The notes under the pieces: generated by a model | What the model was told of the DNA's origin: nothing | Database searches by the model: none | What the model saw: only the letters and a program-made list of their open reading frames with translations | Position numbers and translations under genes: made by a program | Source of the DNA: an uncultured Clostridia bacterium | GTDB taxonomy: Bacteria > Bacillota > Clostridia > Oscillospirales > Ruminococcaceae | DNA: 64,000 nt | Direction: 5' to 3' | Assembly (NCBI GenBank): GCA_947589355.1 | Contig: CANPZC010000001.1 | Span: 124,001 to 188,000 of the forward strand | Part shown: piece by piece, positions 10,011 through 19,675 of the stretch | Layout: the number at the start of each line of letters is the position of its first letter | Position numbering within the stretch: position 1 is the first letter of the stretch

Positions 10011-11144
10011 ATGAAATTATCAGTGTATTTGCGATTTTTTGTATTGCTTCTCACCGCGTTTGTATTCGTTATTGCTGCACCGCCGCTGACCGCCTTTGCA
10101 GACTATGCCGAAGATATTTCCGAACAACTCGGTACTGCCGAAAACACCCTGAATGATGAAGCCAAAGATGCCCTCGAGCAGAGCGGCTTTGACGATATAG
10201 GATCTTCCACAGCGGACAAGCTCACATTTGGCGGCATGGTAAAATACATAGCAAAAAGCATCTCGGGGCAGGTGTCGCTGCCATTAGCTCTTTTGGGCAG
10301 ACTGCTTGGCATAATACTAATATGTACCATGTTTTCGTCACTTTCCGATGCCTCGGGCGAACTTAGCGGCGTTCTGGGCATAGTGGGAACTCTGGCGGCG
10401 GCAGGCGTGCTTTATGAGCAGATAAACACCGCCTTGTCGGTCGTGTGTATCATGCTGGGCGAACTCAACGCCTTTATGATCGCCTATATCCCCGTGTTTG
10501 TCAGCCTGCTGACGGGCGGCGGCTATGCCACAGCGGCATCGGGTTACTATATCTCGCTTATGGCGCTGTGCGAAGTCATAAACATAGTCTCCGAAAGGCT
10601 CATAGTGCCCCTTTGCAGCGTAATACTCGCCGTTTCTGTCGCCGAAAGCATATGCCCTTTGTATTCGTCAAGCATATCTTCAATGATGAAAAAAGCCGTA
10701 CAGTGGTCGCTCGGCGTGGCTGCAACAGCTTTCGTGGGTGTGCTTTCAATAAAGAGCATAATAGCCTGCGCCGCCGACAGCGTTGCAGTAAGAGCCGCAA
10801 AATTCACAGCCTCCAGCTTTGTGCCCGTAATAGGCAGCGCAGTAGCAGATGCATATACCACAGTAAGCGGCAGTGTTGCGCTCATACGTTCCGCGGCAGG
10901 CAGCTTTGGCGTTATGGCAGTCTTTTTTACCGTTATAAGACCAATAGCCGCAGTGCTGCTTCTGAGCGCATCGGTAAAAATATCAGCCGCAATTGCCGAT
11001 ATTCTCGGTCAGAAAAATGTCGCCAGGCTGCTATCGGGCGCAGCAGATGTCTTTTCAATTATCCTCACCATTGCAATACTTATGAGCCTTGTCTTCATAA
11101 TCGCCACCGCCATAATGATGCTCATGTGCATAAACGCAGGTTAA
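10011..11144 (+). CDS. spoIIIAE: Stage III sporulation protein AE
   Basis: Polytopic, signal peptide, operon order. Confidence 0.93.
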   Translation: MKLSVYLRFFVLLLTAFVFVIAAPPLTAFADYAEDISEQLGTAENTLNDEAKDALEQSGFDDIGSSTADKLTFGGMVKYIAKSISGQVSLPLALLGRLLGIILICTMFSSLSDASGELSGVLGIVGTLAAAGVLYEQINTALSVVCIMLGELNAFMIAYIPVFVSLLTGGGYATAASGYYISLMALCEVINIVSERLIVPLCSVILAVSVAESICPLYSSSISSMMKKAVQWSLGVAATAFVGVLSIKSIIACAADSVAVRAAKFTASSFVPVIGSAVADAYTTVSGSVALIRSAAGSFGVMAVFFTVIRPIAAVLLLSASVKISAAIADILGQKNVARLLSGAADVFSIILTIAILMSLVFIIATAIMMLMCINAG

Positions 11145-11159
11145 AAGGAGCGTGAAAAA

Positions 11160-11657
11160 ATGCTTAAAGCTGCAATACTGGCAGGGTGCGCCGTCGGCAT
11201 AGCGGCTTCTCTTGCCGATATTACCGTCAGCCAAAAATACCGCACGCAGATACGCACAATTATCGCGCTTATTCTGATAGTCGTCATCTCGGGCCCTTTC
11301 ATGCAGACCGACTTTGACTCGTTCATCTCGCAGTATATCGAGGAAATGGATACCATAAAAGAGCAAAACCTCTCCCAGCAGGCTATGGCGCAAAACGTTA
11401 TACAAACCGCCGAGGATAACCTTTCAGAATATATCTCTGCAAAACTTGTTTCAGCCGGAATAAAACCACAGTCTGTCAGCATAGAATTAACTGTAACGCA
11501 AGACGGGCAGGTGCAGCTTAGCCGCACAAACGTAGTTATAGATAAAGAAGATATTGAGTTTTATGACGACATAAAGCGCATTGTTACAGATGAGCTTTTG
11601 CAGGGAGAGGTAAATGTAAGTTGGGAGGATAAAAGTGCTGAAGAAACTCAAAAATAA
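11160..11657 (+). CDS. spoIIIAF: Stage III sporulation protein AF
   Basis: Operon order; two N-terminal TM then soluble domain. Confidence 0.8.
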   Translation: MLKAAILAGCAVGIAASLADITVSQKYRTQIRTIIALILIVVISGPFMQTDFDSFISQYIEEMDTIKEQNLSQQAMAQNVIQTAEDNLSEYISAKLVSAGIKPQSVSIELTVTQDGQVQLSRTNVVIDKEDIEFYDDIKRIVTDELLQGEVNVSWEDKSAEETQK

Positions 11658-12171
11658 GCTCTGTGACCCTAAAACGGGCAAGCTGAAAACAAACGTTTTT
11701 GTCGCCATAGGCTTAATAGGTATAGCTCTCATCTTTTTGTCATCTCTCGATTTTGGGAAGACCCGCGCTCCAAACGATAGCGATAAACCTGAAACTACAG
11801 CAAGCGCGGAGGCTTTTCGCGAGCAGCAGGAATCGCGCCTTACAAATATCCTCACAAAAATATCGGGGGCAGGCAAGGTAGATGTCATGATATCGGTCGA
11901 GGGCTCGACCGAATATGTCTATCTCCAAAAGTATGAGAATAAGTCTGATACCGCCGATGGCGAACAAAGCGTAGACTACCGCAGCGAACCGGTCGTCATA
12001 AAAGACGGCAGCCCCGTAATTTCAAAGGTCGTCAGTCCCAAAGTCACGGGCGTGCTTATAGTCGCAGACGGCGCAGGCAGCGCAGCAATAGATGAAAAGC
12101 TCATAAACGCCGCAGCCGCAGCCTTGGGCATATCAACAGCTAATATATGCGTCGCGCGCCGCTCAGGCTGA
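11635..12171 (+). CDS. spoIIIAG: Stage III sporulation protein AG (GTG start)
   Basis: TM then ISGAGKVDVMISVEGSTEYVYLQ; KVTGVLIVADGAG. Confidence 0.92.
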   Translation: MLKKLKNKLCDPKTGKLKTNVFVAIGLIGIALIFLSSLDFGKTRAPNDSDKPETTASAEAFREQQESRLTNILTKISGAGKVDVMISVEGSTEYVYLQKYENKSDTADGEQSVDYRSEPVVIKDGSPVISKVVSPKVTGVLIVADGAGSAAIDEKLINAAAAALGISTANICVARRSG

Positions 12172-12210
12172 TATAATATTTGAAAGAAATATATAAATAT
12201 TTTACATAAT

Positions 12211-12774
12211 TTGAAAGGAATGTTTCTTATGAAAAAACCACACGTTGTTATCGGAAAGCAGCAGATAATCCTCGCAGGAATGACGCTTATACTCGGTCTT
12301 GCCGTGTATGTCAACTATGTCGCATCGCAAACCGCCCCCGAGCTTAAAGCTACCGAGGTGATAGCAGGCGGCACAAGCATAGCATACGGCGATACCCAGT
12401 CGGTAAACGGCGCAGCGCCCGACAACGCCGAGTATTTCGCGCAGGCAAGAATTGACAGAACACAGTCTCGCGACGAGGCTATCGAAACTCTCTCGCTTAT
12501 AATGAACGGCGGCGACTCCACCGCGGAGGAGCAGACAGTCGCGACTGAAAACGCAGTCGCCATGAGCAAGCTCATCGAAGCCGAGAGCAAGGTAGAAAAC
12601 CTCATAATTGCCGCAGGATTTGAAGACTGCGTGGTCTATCTTGACGGAGAAACAGCGAATATAGTAGTAAAATCCGAGGGTCTAACAGCCCAGCAGGCAG
12701 CGCAGATAAAAGCCATACTCCTCGGCGTTGTTGACGTTAAAAATGAAAATATCAGAATTTTTGACGTAAACTAG
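12211..12774 (+). CDS. spoIIIAH: Stage III sporulation protein AH
   Basis: Single TM; ARIDRTQSRDEAIETL and the C-terminal ring-forming domain. Confidence 0.92.
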   Translation: MKGMFLMKKPHVVIGKQQIILAGMTLILGLAVYVNYVASQTAPELKATEVIAGGTSIAYGDTQSVNGAAPDNAEYFAQARIDRTQSRDEAIETLSLIMNGGDSTAEEQTVATENAVAMSKLIEAESKVENLIIAAGFEDCVVYLDGETANIVVKSEGLTAQQAAQIKAILLGVVDVKNENIRIFDVN

Positions 12775-12803
12775 TTGTACTTATTGAAAATATGTGCTAT
12801 AAT
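12775..12803 (+). promoter_or_regulatory. Sigma-A-like promoter (TTGTAC-N17-TATAAT) upstream of the Asp23-like gene
   Basis: Direct reading, 17 bp spacer. Confidence 0.6.
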
Positions 12804-12865
12804 AGAAGTAGCAGTGCGGCATAGCGCCCACAAGGCACAACTTCTATACAGCAGGAGGTATTTTC

Positions 12866-13213
12866 ATGGAGAAAACAGAAAAGGACGTTAAGGGCAGACT
12901 GATGATAAGCGAGGACGTTATTTCCACAATTGCGGTAAACGCCGTCAAGGATATAGACGCAGTAAAGGAAATAAAGCCGCAGCCTAAGTCGGTCATAGAT
13001 ATAATTACCCAGAAGCCTGAGAGCCGCCGTGTAAAAGTAGGCTATGTCGATGACGTGGTAGAGCTTTCAATAAGCATTACGGTAAAGAATACCGCAAAGG
13101 CAACAGCAGTGGCAGAGCAGGTGCAGGAAAAGGTAAAGTCCGCCGTGCAGTCAATGACGGGGCTTACCGTGGCAAGAGTTAATGTAACGGTCGCTGATAT
13201 AGCTTTTGACTGA
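12866..13213 (+). CDS. Asp23/Gls24 family envelope stress protein
   Basis: ISEDVISTIAVNAVKDIDAV...VAEQVQEKVKSAVQSMTGLTVARVNVTVADI. Confidence 0.9.
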   Translation: MEKTEKDVKGRLMISEDVISTIAVNAVKDIDAVKEIKPQPKSVIDIITQKPESRRVKVGYVDDVVELSISITVKNTAKATAVAEQVQEKVKSAVQSMTGLTVARVNVTVADIAFD

Positions 13214-13303
13214 ATAATAAACGTGGTCGAGCCTGCCCCCTTACGGGGGTGGGTCAGACTGCTTTTGTGTTAATGCGCTAAAATACATAAGGACGGTAAA
13301 ATT

Positions 13304-13717
13304 ATGCCTACAAGACATGAAATAAGAGAAACAGCCTTTATAATCTGCTTTGAGGAATTTTTTGTCGGCGGAGACATCGAGGAGATATTCGAGATCGCCG
13401 AAAGTTTCGCAGGTCTGCCTGTGAATAAAGATGTAAAAAAGCTTGTAAAGGGCGTTTTGGAAAAGAAAGACGAGCTGGACAGCATGATAGCTAAGTACAG
13501 CGATAAAAGAACGGTTGAAAGAATACCGAGGCTTGACCTTGCTATATTGCGAATAGCTATATATGAATCACTCTATAACGATAGAGTGCCCGTGAACGTT
13601 GCTATAAGCGAGGCGGTGCTTTTGGCGCGCGCCTATGCATATAACAGCGATGTTTCGTTTATAAACGGCGTTCTCGGCTCGTTTTCAAGAGATCTGGAAA
13701 AGAAAGAAAATGGCTGA
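13304..13717 (+). CDS. nusB: Transcription antitermination factor NusB
   Basis: RHEIRETAFIICFEE...RIPRLDLAILRIAIYESLY...VPVNVAISEAVLLARAY. Confidence 0.92.
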   Translation: MPTRHEIRETAFIICFEEFFVGGDIEEIFEIAESFAGLPVNKDVKKLVKGVLEKKDELDSMIAKYSDKRTVERIPRLDLAILRIAIYESLYNDRVPVNVAISEAVLLARAYAYNSDVSFINGVLGSFSRDLEKKENG

Positions 13718-14675
13718 ATATATTCTCGGTATCGATACCAGCAACTATACGACCTCGTGTGCGCTTCTCAATATAGAAACGGGCGATGTTTGGCAGGAAA
13801 AGCTGCTCCTCCCCGTCAAAAAAGGCGAGGCGGGCTTGAGGCAGTCAGATGCGGTATTTCACCATACAAAGCAGCTGCCAATGCTCTTAGAAAAGCTCTT
13901 TGAAGAGCAGGGGAGACCAAGAATTTGCGCGGTGTGCGCTTCTTCACGTCCGCGAGAGGTCACAGGCTCGTATATGCCGTGTTTTCTCGTCAGCGAGGGC
14001 GCGGCAAGGTCTATAGCAGCTGCCACGGGCTGTGAGCTTTACCTCACCACCCACCAAACAGGTCATGTGCTCGCAGCTCTCTATTCCGCGGACAAGCTCG
14101 GCTGGCTTTATGAGAAGCAGCCGTTCATAGCGTTCCATGTCAGCGGCGGAACTACAGATGTTCTTTTGTGTACGTCGCAGAAAGACAGTCTTCTCGATAT
14201 ACAAACCATTTGCTCCTCGCTTGACTTAAAAGCAGGACAAGCCATAGATAGGGTAGGGCTTATGCTAGGGCTTGATTTTCCTTGCGGCAAGCAGCTTGAA
14301 ATACTTGCAAACCAAGCCGACAAGCGTTATAAATGTAAAATAGTTTTGAAAGACGGCTGCTGCTGCCTTTCGGGTATAGAAAATCAGTGCGCCAAAATGA
14401 TAGACAGCGGCGAAACACGCGAAAATGTCGCTAAGTTTTGCCTAGACAGCATTGCAGACGCCCTTTTGGGAATGACCGAGTATGCGTACCAAACCTGCGG
14501 CAGGCTGAACACCGTCTATGCAGGCGGCGTAATGTCAGATAAACTTTTGCAAAAAGCAATTTCAGAAAAAACAGCGGCGGCGTTCTCAGCGGCTGAATTT
14601 TCGTGCGATAACGCGGCAGGCACAGCCCTTTATGCCGCAGCTGAAAGAGGATGTGTAAAATGGCATCTACATTAA
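13710..14675 (+). CDS. Peptidase M22 / TsaD-like paralog
   Basis: ILGIDTSNYTTSCALL, HQTGH, VSGGTTDVLL, YAGGVMSDKLL. Confidence 0.8.
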   Translation: MAEYILGIDTSNYTTSCALLNIETGDVWQEKLLLPVKKGEAGLRQSDAVFHHTKQLPMLLEKLFEEQGRPRICAVCASSRPREVTGSYMPCFLVSEGAARSIAAATGCELYLTTHQTGHVLAALYSADKLGWLYEKQPFIAFHVSGGTTDVLLCTSQKDSLLDIQTICSSLDLKAGQAIDRVGLMLGLDFPCGKQLEILANQADKRYKCKIVLKDGCCCLSGIENQCAKMIDSGETRENVAKFCLDSIADALLGMTEYAYQTCGRLNTVYAGGVMSDKLLQKAISEKTAAAFSAAEFSCDNAAGTALYAAAERGCVKWHLH

Positions 14676-15862
14676 CGGTATCACAACTCAACAGGTATCT
14701 TGCTATGAATATAAAGCAGGATATGAAACTTAATAACATAGCCGTAACGGGTGAACTTGCCGACCTTAAAGCAAATTTCCGCAGCGGTCATATGTACTTT
14801 TCCATAAAAGACAGCGATGCAAAAATAAGCGCGGTAATGTTTTCTTCCTGCGTGCAAAGGCTGCGTTTTATGCCAAAAGACGGTATGCAGATACTTGCGC
14901 TGGGCAGTATTGAGTATTACGAGCGCGACGGCAAAATGGAAATTAAATGTACAGATATGACACCGCTGGGCGAGGGTGCTCAGAAAGCCGCCCTTGAAAG
15001 AGTGAAGCAAAAGCTTTCACAAATGGGCGTTTTCAGCGATGAAAATAAAAAGAAACTGCCTGAAAGCCCCCGTAAAATAGGCGTTATAACATCGCTTGAC
15101 GGCGCGGCAGTGCATGACGTTTTAAGCGTTATAGAAAGGCGTTTTCCGTCAGCGCAGGTAGTTATTTCGCAAACTTCGGTGCAGGGCGTTTATGCCGAGC
15201 AGGATATCTGCAAAGCCATAAAGCGCGCCGATAACTGTGGCTGCGATGTGCTTATTTTAACTCGCGGCGGCGGCTCGGGCGAGGATCTTAAAACTTTCAA
15301 CGCCGAAAGCGTTACCATGGCGGTTTATAACTGTAAAACGCCTATAATCTCCGCTGTCGGGCATGAGGTAGATACCACCCTTTGCGATTATGCCGCAGAT
15401 ATGCGCGCACCAACACCCTCCGCAGCGGCTGAAATAGCAGTGCCGCAGTCAAAAGACCTATCAAAAACTTTGGCGATTTACGAAAATTCCATAAATACAG
15501 CCATGAAAACCATGCTCGATATGTACTACAGCCGCTTTGAAAGGCTTTGCGGCAGAATGTTGTCAGTTTCTCCTTTTGGTACTATAGAAAAATATGAAAC
15601 TAAGCTCTCGCAGCTTGATAAACGTATAAATACCGCGGTAAATTCGGCGGCTGCCTATCGCTGCCATACCCTTGAAAGAGAGTATTCACGCCTTTGCGCG
15701 CTAGACCCTCTTGCAGTGTTGAAACGCGGATATGCCCATGTTACAGATGAAAACGGCAAGACCATAACAGCAGATACAGCGAATGTCGGCAACACCATAA
15801 ATATAAAAACTTCAGAAATTGAAATGACGGCAAAAATACTTACAGTAAATAAAGATAATTAA
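14660..15862 (+). CDS. xseA: Exodeoxyribonuclease VII large subunit
   Basis: LTVSQLNRYL...GELADLKANFRSGHMYFSIKD; ILTRGGGSGEDLKTFN; AVGHEVDTTLCDYAADMRAPTPSAAAE. Confidence 0.95.
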   Translation: MASTLTVSQLNRYLAMNIKQDMKLNNIAVTGELADLKANFRSGHMYFSIKDSDAKISAVMFSSCVQRLRFMPKDGMQILALGSIEYYERDGKMEIKCTDMTPLGEGAQKAALERVKQKLSQMGVFSDENKKKLPESPRKIGVITSLDGAAVHDVLSVIERRFPSAQVVISQTSVQGVYAEQDICKAIKRADNCGCDVLILTRGGGSGEDLKTFNAESVTMAVYNCKTPIISAVGHEVDTTLCDYAADMRAPTPSAAAEIAVPQSKDLSKTLAIYENSINTAMKTMLDMYYSRFERLCGRMLSVSPFGTIEKYETKLSQLDKRINTAVNSAAAYRCHTLEREYSRLCALDPLAVLKRGYAHVTDENGKTITADTANVGNTINIKTSEIEMTAKILTVNKDN

Positions 15863-15877
15863 AGGGGCTGTAAAAAT

Positions 15878-16105
15878 ATGAACACTGATATGACCGTTGA
15901 AGAGGCTCTCAAACGCCTTGAGCAAATAAACGCCGCGCTTGAAAGCGGCAAACCCTCGCTAGATGAGGCAATAGAGCTTTATAAAGAGGGCGTGGAGCTT
16001 TCGGCAATGTGCAAGAAAAAGCTCGATAACGCCAAAATGCAGATAACCGTTCTCGGCGAGGACGGCACGGAACAAAACGTGAGCGGTGCGGAATATGAAG
16101 ACTGA
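15878..16105 (+). CDS. xseB: Exodeoxyribonuclease VII small subunit
   Basis: VEEALKRLEQINAALESGKPSLDEAIELYKEGVEL. Confidence 0.93.
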   Translation: MNTDMTVEEALKRLEQINAALESGKPSLDEAIELYKEGVELSAMCKKKLDNAKMQITVLGEDGTEQNVSGAEYED

Positions 16106-16979
16106 ACTTGAAAGCATCTGCCGCAAAATAAACGACAGACTGTGTGCCTTAGTGCCGTGCGATAACGCCCTTACGAGCGAGGTCTCACAGGCTGCTGTGT
16201 ATTCGCTTTCGGGCGGCGGCAAAAGGCTTCGCCCCGTGCTGATGATGAAATTCTACGAGCTTTGCGGCGGCAAAGGAAGCGACAACCTTTTAGATATTTT
16301 CTGTACTATAGAACTTGTCCATACATTTTCGCTGATACATGATGACCTGCCGTGCATGGATAACGACGACTACCGCCGCGGCAGACTCTCCTGCCATAAA
16401 GCATACCCCGAAGCCATTGCGCTCCTTGCTGGCGATGCCCTCAGCGTGCTGCCGTTTGAAATAATATCACAAAACGCAAAAAATGGCATAATTTCGTATG
16501 AAACAGCGGCAAAGCTGACCTATGCTCTCAGCCACGCAATAGGGATAGAAGGCATGATAGGCGGTCAGGTAATAGATATGCTTTCCGAAAATACGCAAAT
16601 ATCCGAAGAAACGCTCTATGAGCTTCAGAAAAATAAAACGGGCGCGCTTATCTCGGCGGCTTGCGAAATGGGCTGTATTCTGGCAAACGCAGACGACAAA
16701 ACTATTTCGCTTGCGAAAGAATATGCCGATAAACTCGGTCTTGCATTTCAGATACGCGACGATATTTTAGATGTCACTGGTACTTTTGAAGAACTCGGCA
16801 AGCCGATAGGCAGCGATAAAGAGCAGAATAAATCTACCTTTGTAACGCTTTTGGGAATAGAGAAAGCCGAAAAGCTTTGCAGAGAACTTTCCGAGCAGGC
16901 GGTTAAGATTTTGTCACACTTTGAAAACAACGAATTTCTTACCTCTCTTACCGAAATGCTCATAGACAGGCGCAATTAA
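16095..16979 (+). CDS. ispA: Farnesyl/geranyl diphosphate synthase family
   Basis: GGGKRLRPVL, LIHDDLPCMDNDDYRRG, FQIRDDILD. Confidence 0.93.
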   Translation: MKTELESICRKINDRLCALVPCDNALTSEVSQAAVYSLSGGGKRLRPVLMMKFYELCGGKGSDNLLDIFCTIELVHTFSLIHDDLPCMDNDDYRRGRLSCHKAYPEAIALLAGDALSVLPFEIISQNAKNGIISYETAAKLTYALSHAIGIEGMIGGQVIDMLSENTQISEETLYELQKNKTGALISAACEMGCILANADDKTISLAKEYADKLGLAFQIRDDILDVTGTFEELGKPIGSDKEQNKSTFVTLLGIEKAEKLCRELSEQAVKILSHFENNEFLTSLTEMLIDRRN

Positions 16980-17000
16980 CTTTGAAACGAGGACGTAAAA

Positions 17001-18857
17001 ATGGGCAATACAAATTCTGTAGACTTGTATAAGCTTGATCTCCCGCGCGAGCTGAAAAAACTCACGCCCGAGCAGTGCGACAGCCTTTGCGAGCAGATCC
17101 GCAGGCTGCTTGTCGATACGGTATCAACAAACGGCGGTCATCTCGCGTCAAATCTCGGCGTGGTGGAGCTTACCGTTGCCATTCACCGTGTGTTCGATTC
17201 GCCGAAAGATAAAATTATCTGGGACGTCAGCCACCAAGCTTATACTCATAAAATTCTGACGGGCAGACTAAAAGATTTTTCTACACTTCGGCAAAAGGGT
17301 GGTATTTCGGGCTTTTCAAGACCCGGAGAATCTCCCCATGACTGCTTTGTATGCGGTCACGGCTCAACGGCTGTTTCAGCGGCGCTCGGCTTTTCTACCG
17401 CTATGCGGCTTGCAGGCGATAAACGTCACTGCGCGGTGGCAGTTGTGGGCGATGGCGCGGCAACAGGCGGTATGTTTTATGAGGGTCTCAACAATGCAGG
17501 GAAAAGTGACACAAACACAATAGTCATACTCAATCATAACGAGATGTCCATTTCTAAGAATGTCGGCGGCTTTGCAAAATATCTGTCCACTTTGCGTACA
17601 AAAGATAGCTATATAAAAACCAAAGGCGCGGTCGAAAGCGTTCTCAACAAAACGCCTATCGTCGGCAAACCGCTGGCGAATACTATACGTGTTTCAAAAA
17701 ACGCCATTAAAGAAGCGCTTATTCACAGTACCATTTTTGAAGATATGGGCTTTGAATATATCGGCCCCGTTGACGGTCATAACATCGCAGAGCTTGAATT
17801 TGCGCTGAAACAGGCAAAGGCGATGAAAAAGCCTGTCATCGTCCATGTAAATACCGTCAAAGGCAAGGGCTATGCGCCTGCCGAAGCAAATTCGGGCGAG
17901 TACCACGCAATAGGCTCTTTTGAGGTCGAAACGGGTCACCCCGATATCGAGACCAGCGACAGCTATTCTTTGCGCTTCGGTCAGAAAGTATGTCAACTTG
18001 CCGCTGATAATAAGAAAATTTGCTGCGTTACAGCCGCCATGAAGTACGGCACGGGTCTGCAATATTTCGCGGCAAAATACCCCTCACGCTTTTTCGATGT
18101 CGGCATTGCCGAGGAGCACGCGGTAACATTCTGCGCAGGTCTTGCAAGTGCAGGGTTAGTGCCTGTTTTCGCAGTATATTCAACATTTTCGCAGCGCTGT
18201 TTCGATCAGCTCGTGCACGATGTTTCAATTGCAGGTCTGCACGTTGTTCTGGGTATTGACAGAGCAGGCATAGTTCCAGGCGATGGCGAAACGCATCAGG
18301 GCATTTTCGATGTACCCATGTTTTCATGCGTGCCGGGGGCAACCGTGTATTCGCCCTCGTGCAGCGAGGAACTGGAAATGTGTATTGAAAAATCCGTCAA
18401 TGAAGATACAGGTCTGTGCGCCGTAAGATACCCCAAGGGCGAGCCTTATGAAAGCGCAGGAAAGTACGATCTTTCTACAGAATTTACCTATACTAAAAGC
18501 GGCAGCAAAACGCTTGTGGTCACCTATGGCAGAGTGTATAACAACGTTTTGACAGCCCTTGAAACTCTTTCAGAAAAAGGCATAGCTTGCGATGTTTTAA
18601 AGCTAGTAAAGGTCTTTCCGCTCAGCGATGAAGTCGCAAAGATAGTTAAAAAGTACAAAAAAGTGTACGTTTTCGAGGAAAGTTATAAAGAAAATTCCGT
18701 TGCCGAAAGAATAGCGGCAGTAAACAAAAACACCGTTTCTACGTGCATAAACGGTTTTCTGCCCCATGCAGATGTTGACAGCCTTTTGTGCGACTGCTCA
18801 CTTTCTGCCGAAAAAATTGCCGCGCTTATAGAAAGCGGCGAACCCCATGCGAATTGA
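17001..18857 (+). CDS. dxs: 1-deoxy-D-xylulose-5-phosphate synthase
   Basis: TNGGHLASNLGVVELTVAIHRVFDSPKDKIIWDVSHQAYTHKILTGR; full length. Confidence 0.96.
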   Translation: MGNTNSVDLYKLDLPRELKKLTPEQCDSLCEQIRRLLVDTVSTNGGHLASNLGVVELTVAIHRVFDSPKDKIIWDVSHQAYTHKILTGRLKDFSTLRQKGGISGFSRPGESPHDCFVCGHGSTAVSAALGFSTAMRLAGDKRHCAVAVVGDGAATGGMFYEGLNNAGKSDTNTIVILNHNEMSISKNVGGFAKYLSTLRTKDSYIKTKGAVESVLNKTPIVGKPLANTIRVSKNAIKEALIHSTIFEDMGFEYIGPVDGHNIAELEFALKQAKAMKKPVIVHVNTVKGKGYAPAEANSGEYHAIGSFEVETGHPDIETSDSYSLRFGQKVCQLAADNKKICCVTAAMKYGTGLQYFAAKYPSRFFDVGIAEEHAVTFCAGLASAGLVPVFAVYSTFSQRCFDQLVHDVSIAGLHVVLGIDRAGIVPGDGETHQGIFDVPMFSCVPGATVYSPSCSEELEMCIEKSVNEDTGLCAVRYPKGEPYESAGKYDLSTEFTYTKSGSKTLVVTYGRVYNNVLTALETLSEKGIACDVLKLVKVFPLSDEVAKIVKKYKKVYVFEESYKENSVAERIAAVNKNTVSTCINGFLPHADVDSLLCDCSLSAEKIAALIESGEPHAN

Positions 18858-19644
18858 CATAGCCGTGGTGCAGCGCGGTCTGTGCCCCTCCCGTCAAAAA
18901 GCCAAGGGGCTTATATTAAGCGGCTGCGTTACCGTAAACGGCAAGACCATAATAAAGCCCTCTTTTGAGGTGTCAGACAGCGACAGTATCACCCTCACGG
19001 GCGGCGAGATGAAGTATGCCTCACGCGCAGGGTATAAGCTGGAGCACGCCGCCAAGGTCTTTGATATATCTTTTCAAAATATGGTTTGTGCCGATATAGG
19101 CGCATCTACAGGCGGTTTTACAGATTTCATGCTTCAAAGCGGCGCAAAAAAGGTCTATGCGGTAGATGTCGGTCACGACCAGCTTGCAGATAAACTCAAA
19201 AGAGATAAACGCGTAAAGAATATCGAGGGCGTAAACGTAAAACAACTGTGCCAAGGCTTTTTTGATGAAAGAATAGATGTTATGACCGCCGATCTTTCGT
19301 TTATATCGCTGAAAACTGCCTTGCCTTTTATGCTCTCATCACTTGAAAAAGGCGCGAAACTTCTGCTTCTTGTAAAGCCCCAGTTTGAGGCTGGCAGGCA
19401 AGCGGTAGGCAAGGGCGGCATAGTCAAAGATAAAAAAGCGCACATTCGTGTTATAAACGAGGTTTGTAACTCGGCAGTGCAGGGCGGCTGTGCTGTAAAA
19501 GGCGCTGCATTTTCGCCTATAAAGGGCGGCGACGGCAATATTGAGTATCTTCTGTATGCCGTGTATGATGAAACCGCCGAAACTTGCATAGTTGACAGCG
19601 AAAACATTGTCAGAAATGCGTTTGACACGCTCAAAGCTATATAA
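18847..19644 (+). CDS. tlyA: TlyA family rRNA 2'-O-methyltransferase (S4 domain)
   Basis: S4 N-terminus; ADIGASTGGFTDFMLQSGAKKVYAVDVGHDQL. Confidence 0.93.
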   Translation: MRIDIAVVQRGLCPSRQKAKGLILSGCVTVNGKTIIKPSFEVSDSDSITLTGGEMKYASRAGYKLEHAAKVFDISFQNMVCADIGASTGGFTDFMLQSGAKKVYAVDVGHDQLADKLKRDKRVKNIEGVNVKQLCQGFFDERIDVMTADLSFISLKTALPFMLSSLEKGAKLLLLVKPQFEAGRQAVGKGGIVKDKKAHIRVINEVCNSAVQGGCAVKGAAFSPIKGGDGNIEYLLYAVYDETAETCIVDSENIVRNAFDTLKAI

Positions 19645-19675
19645 CATATATGCAACAAAGTTAAGGTGAACGTTT

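Noticed and set aside
10445-11155. 236-aa out-of-frame ORF within spoIIIAE
   Set aside because: Alternate-frame artefact; Arg/Cys-rich without family resemblance.
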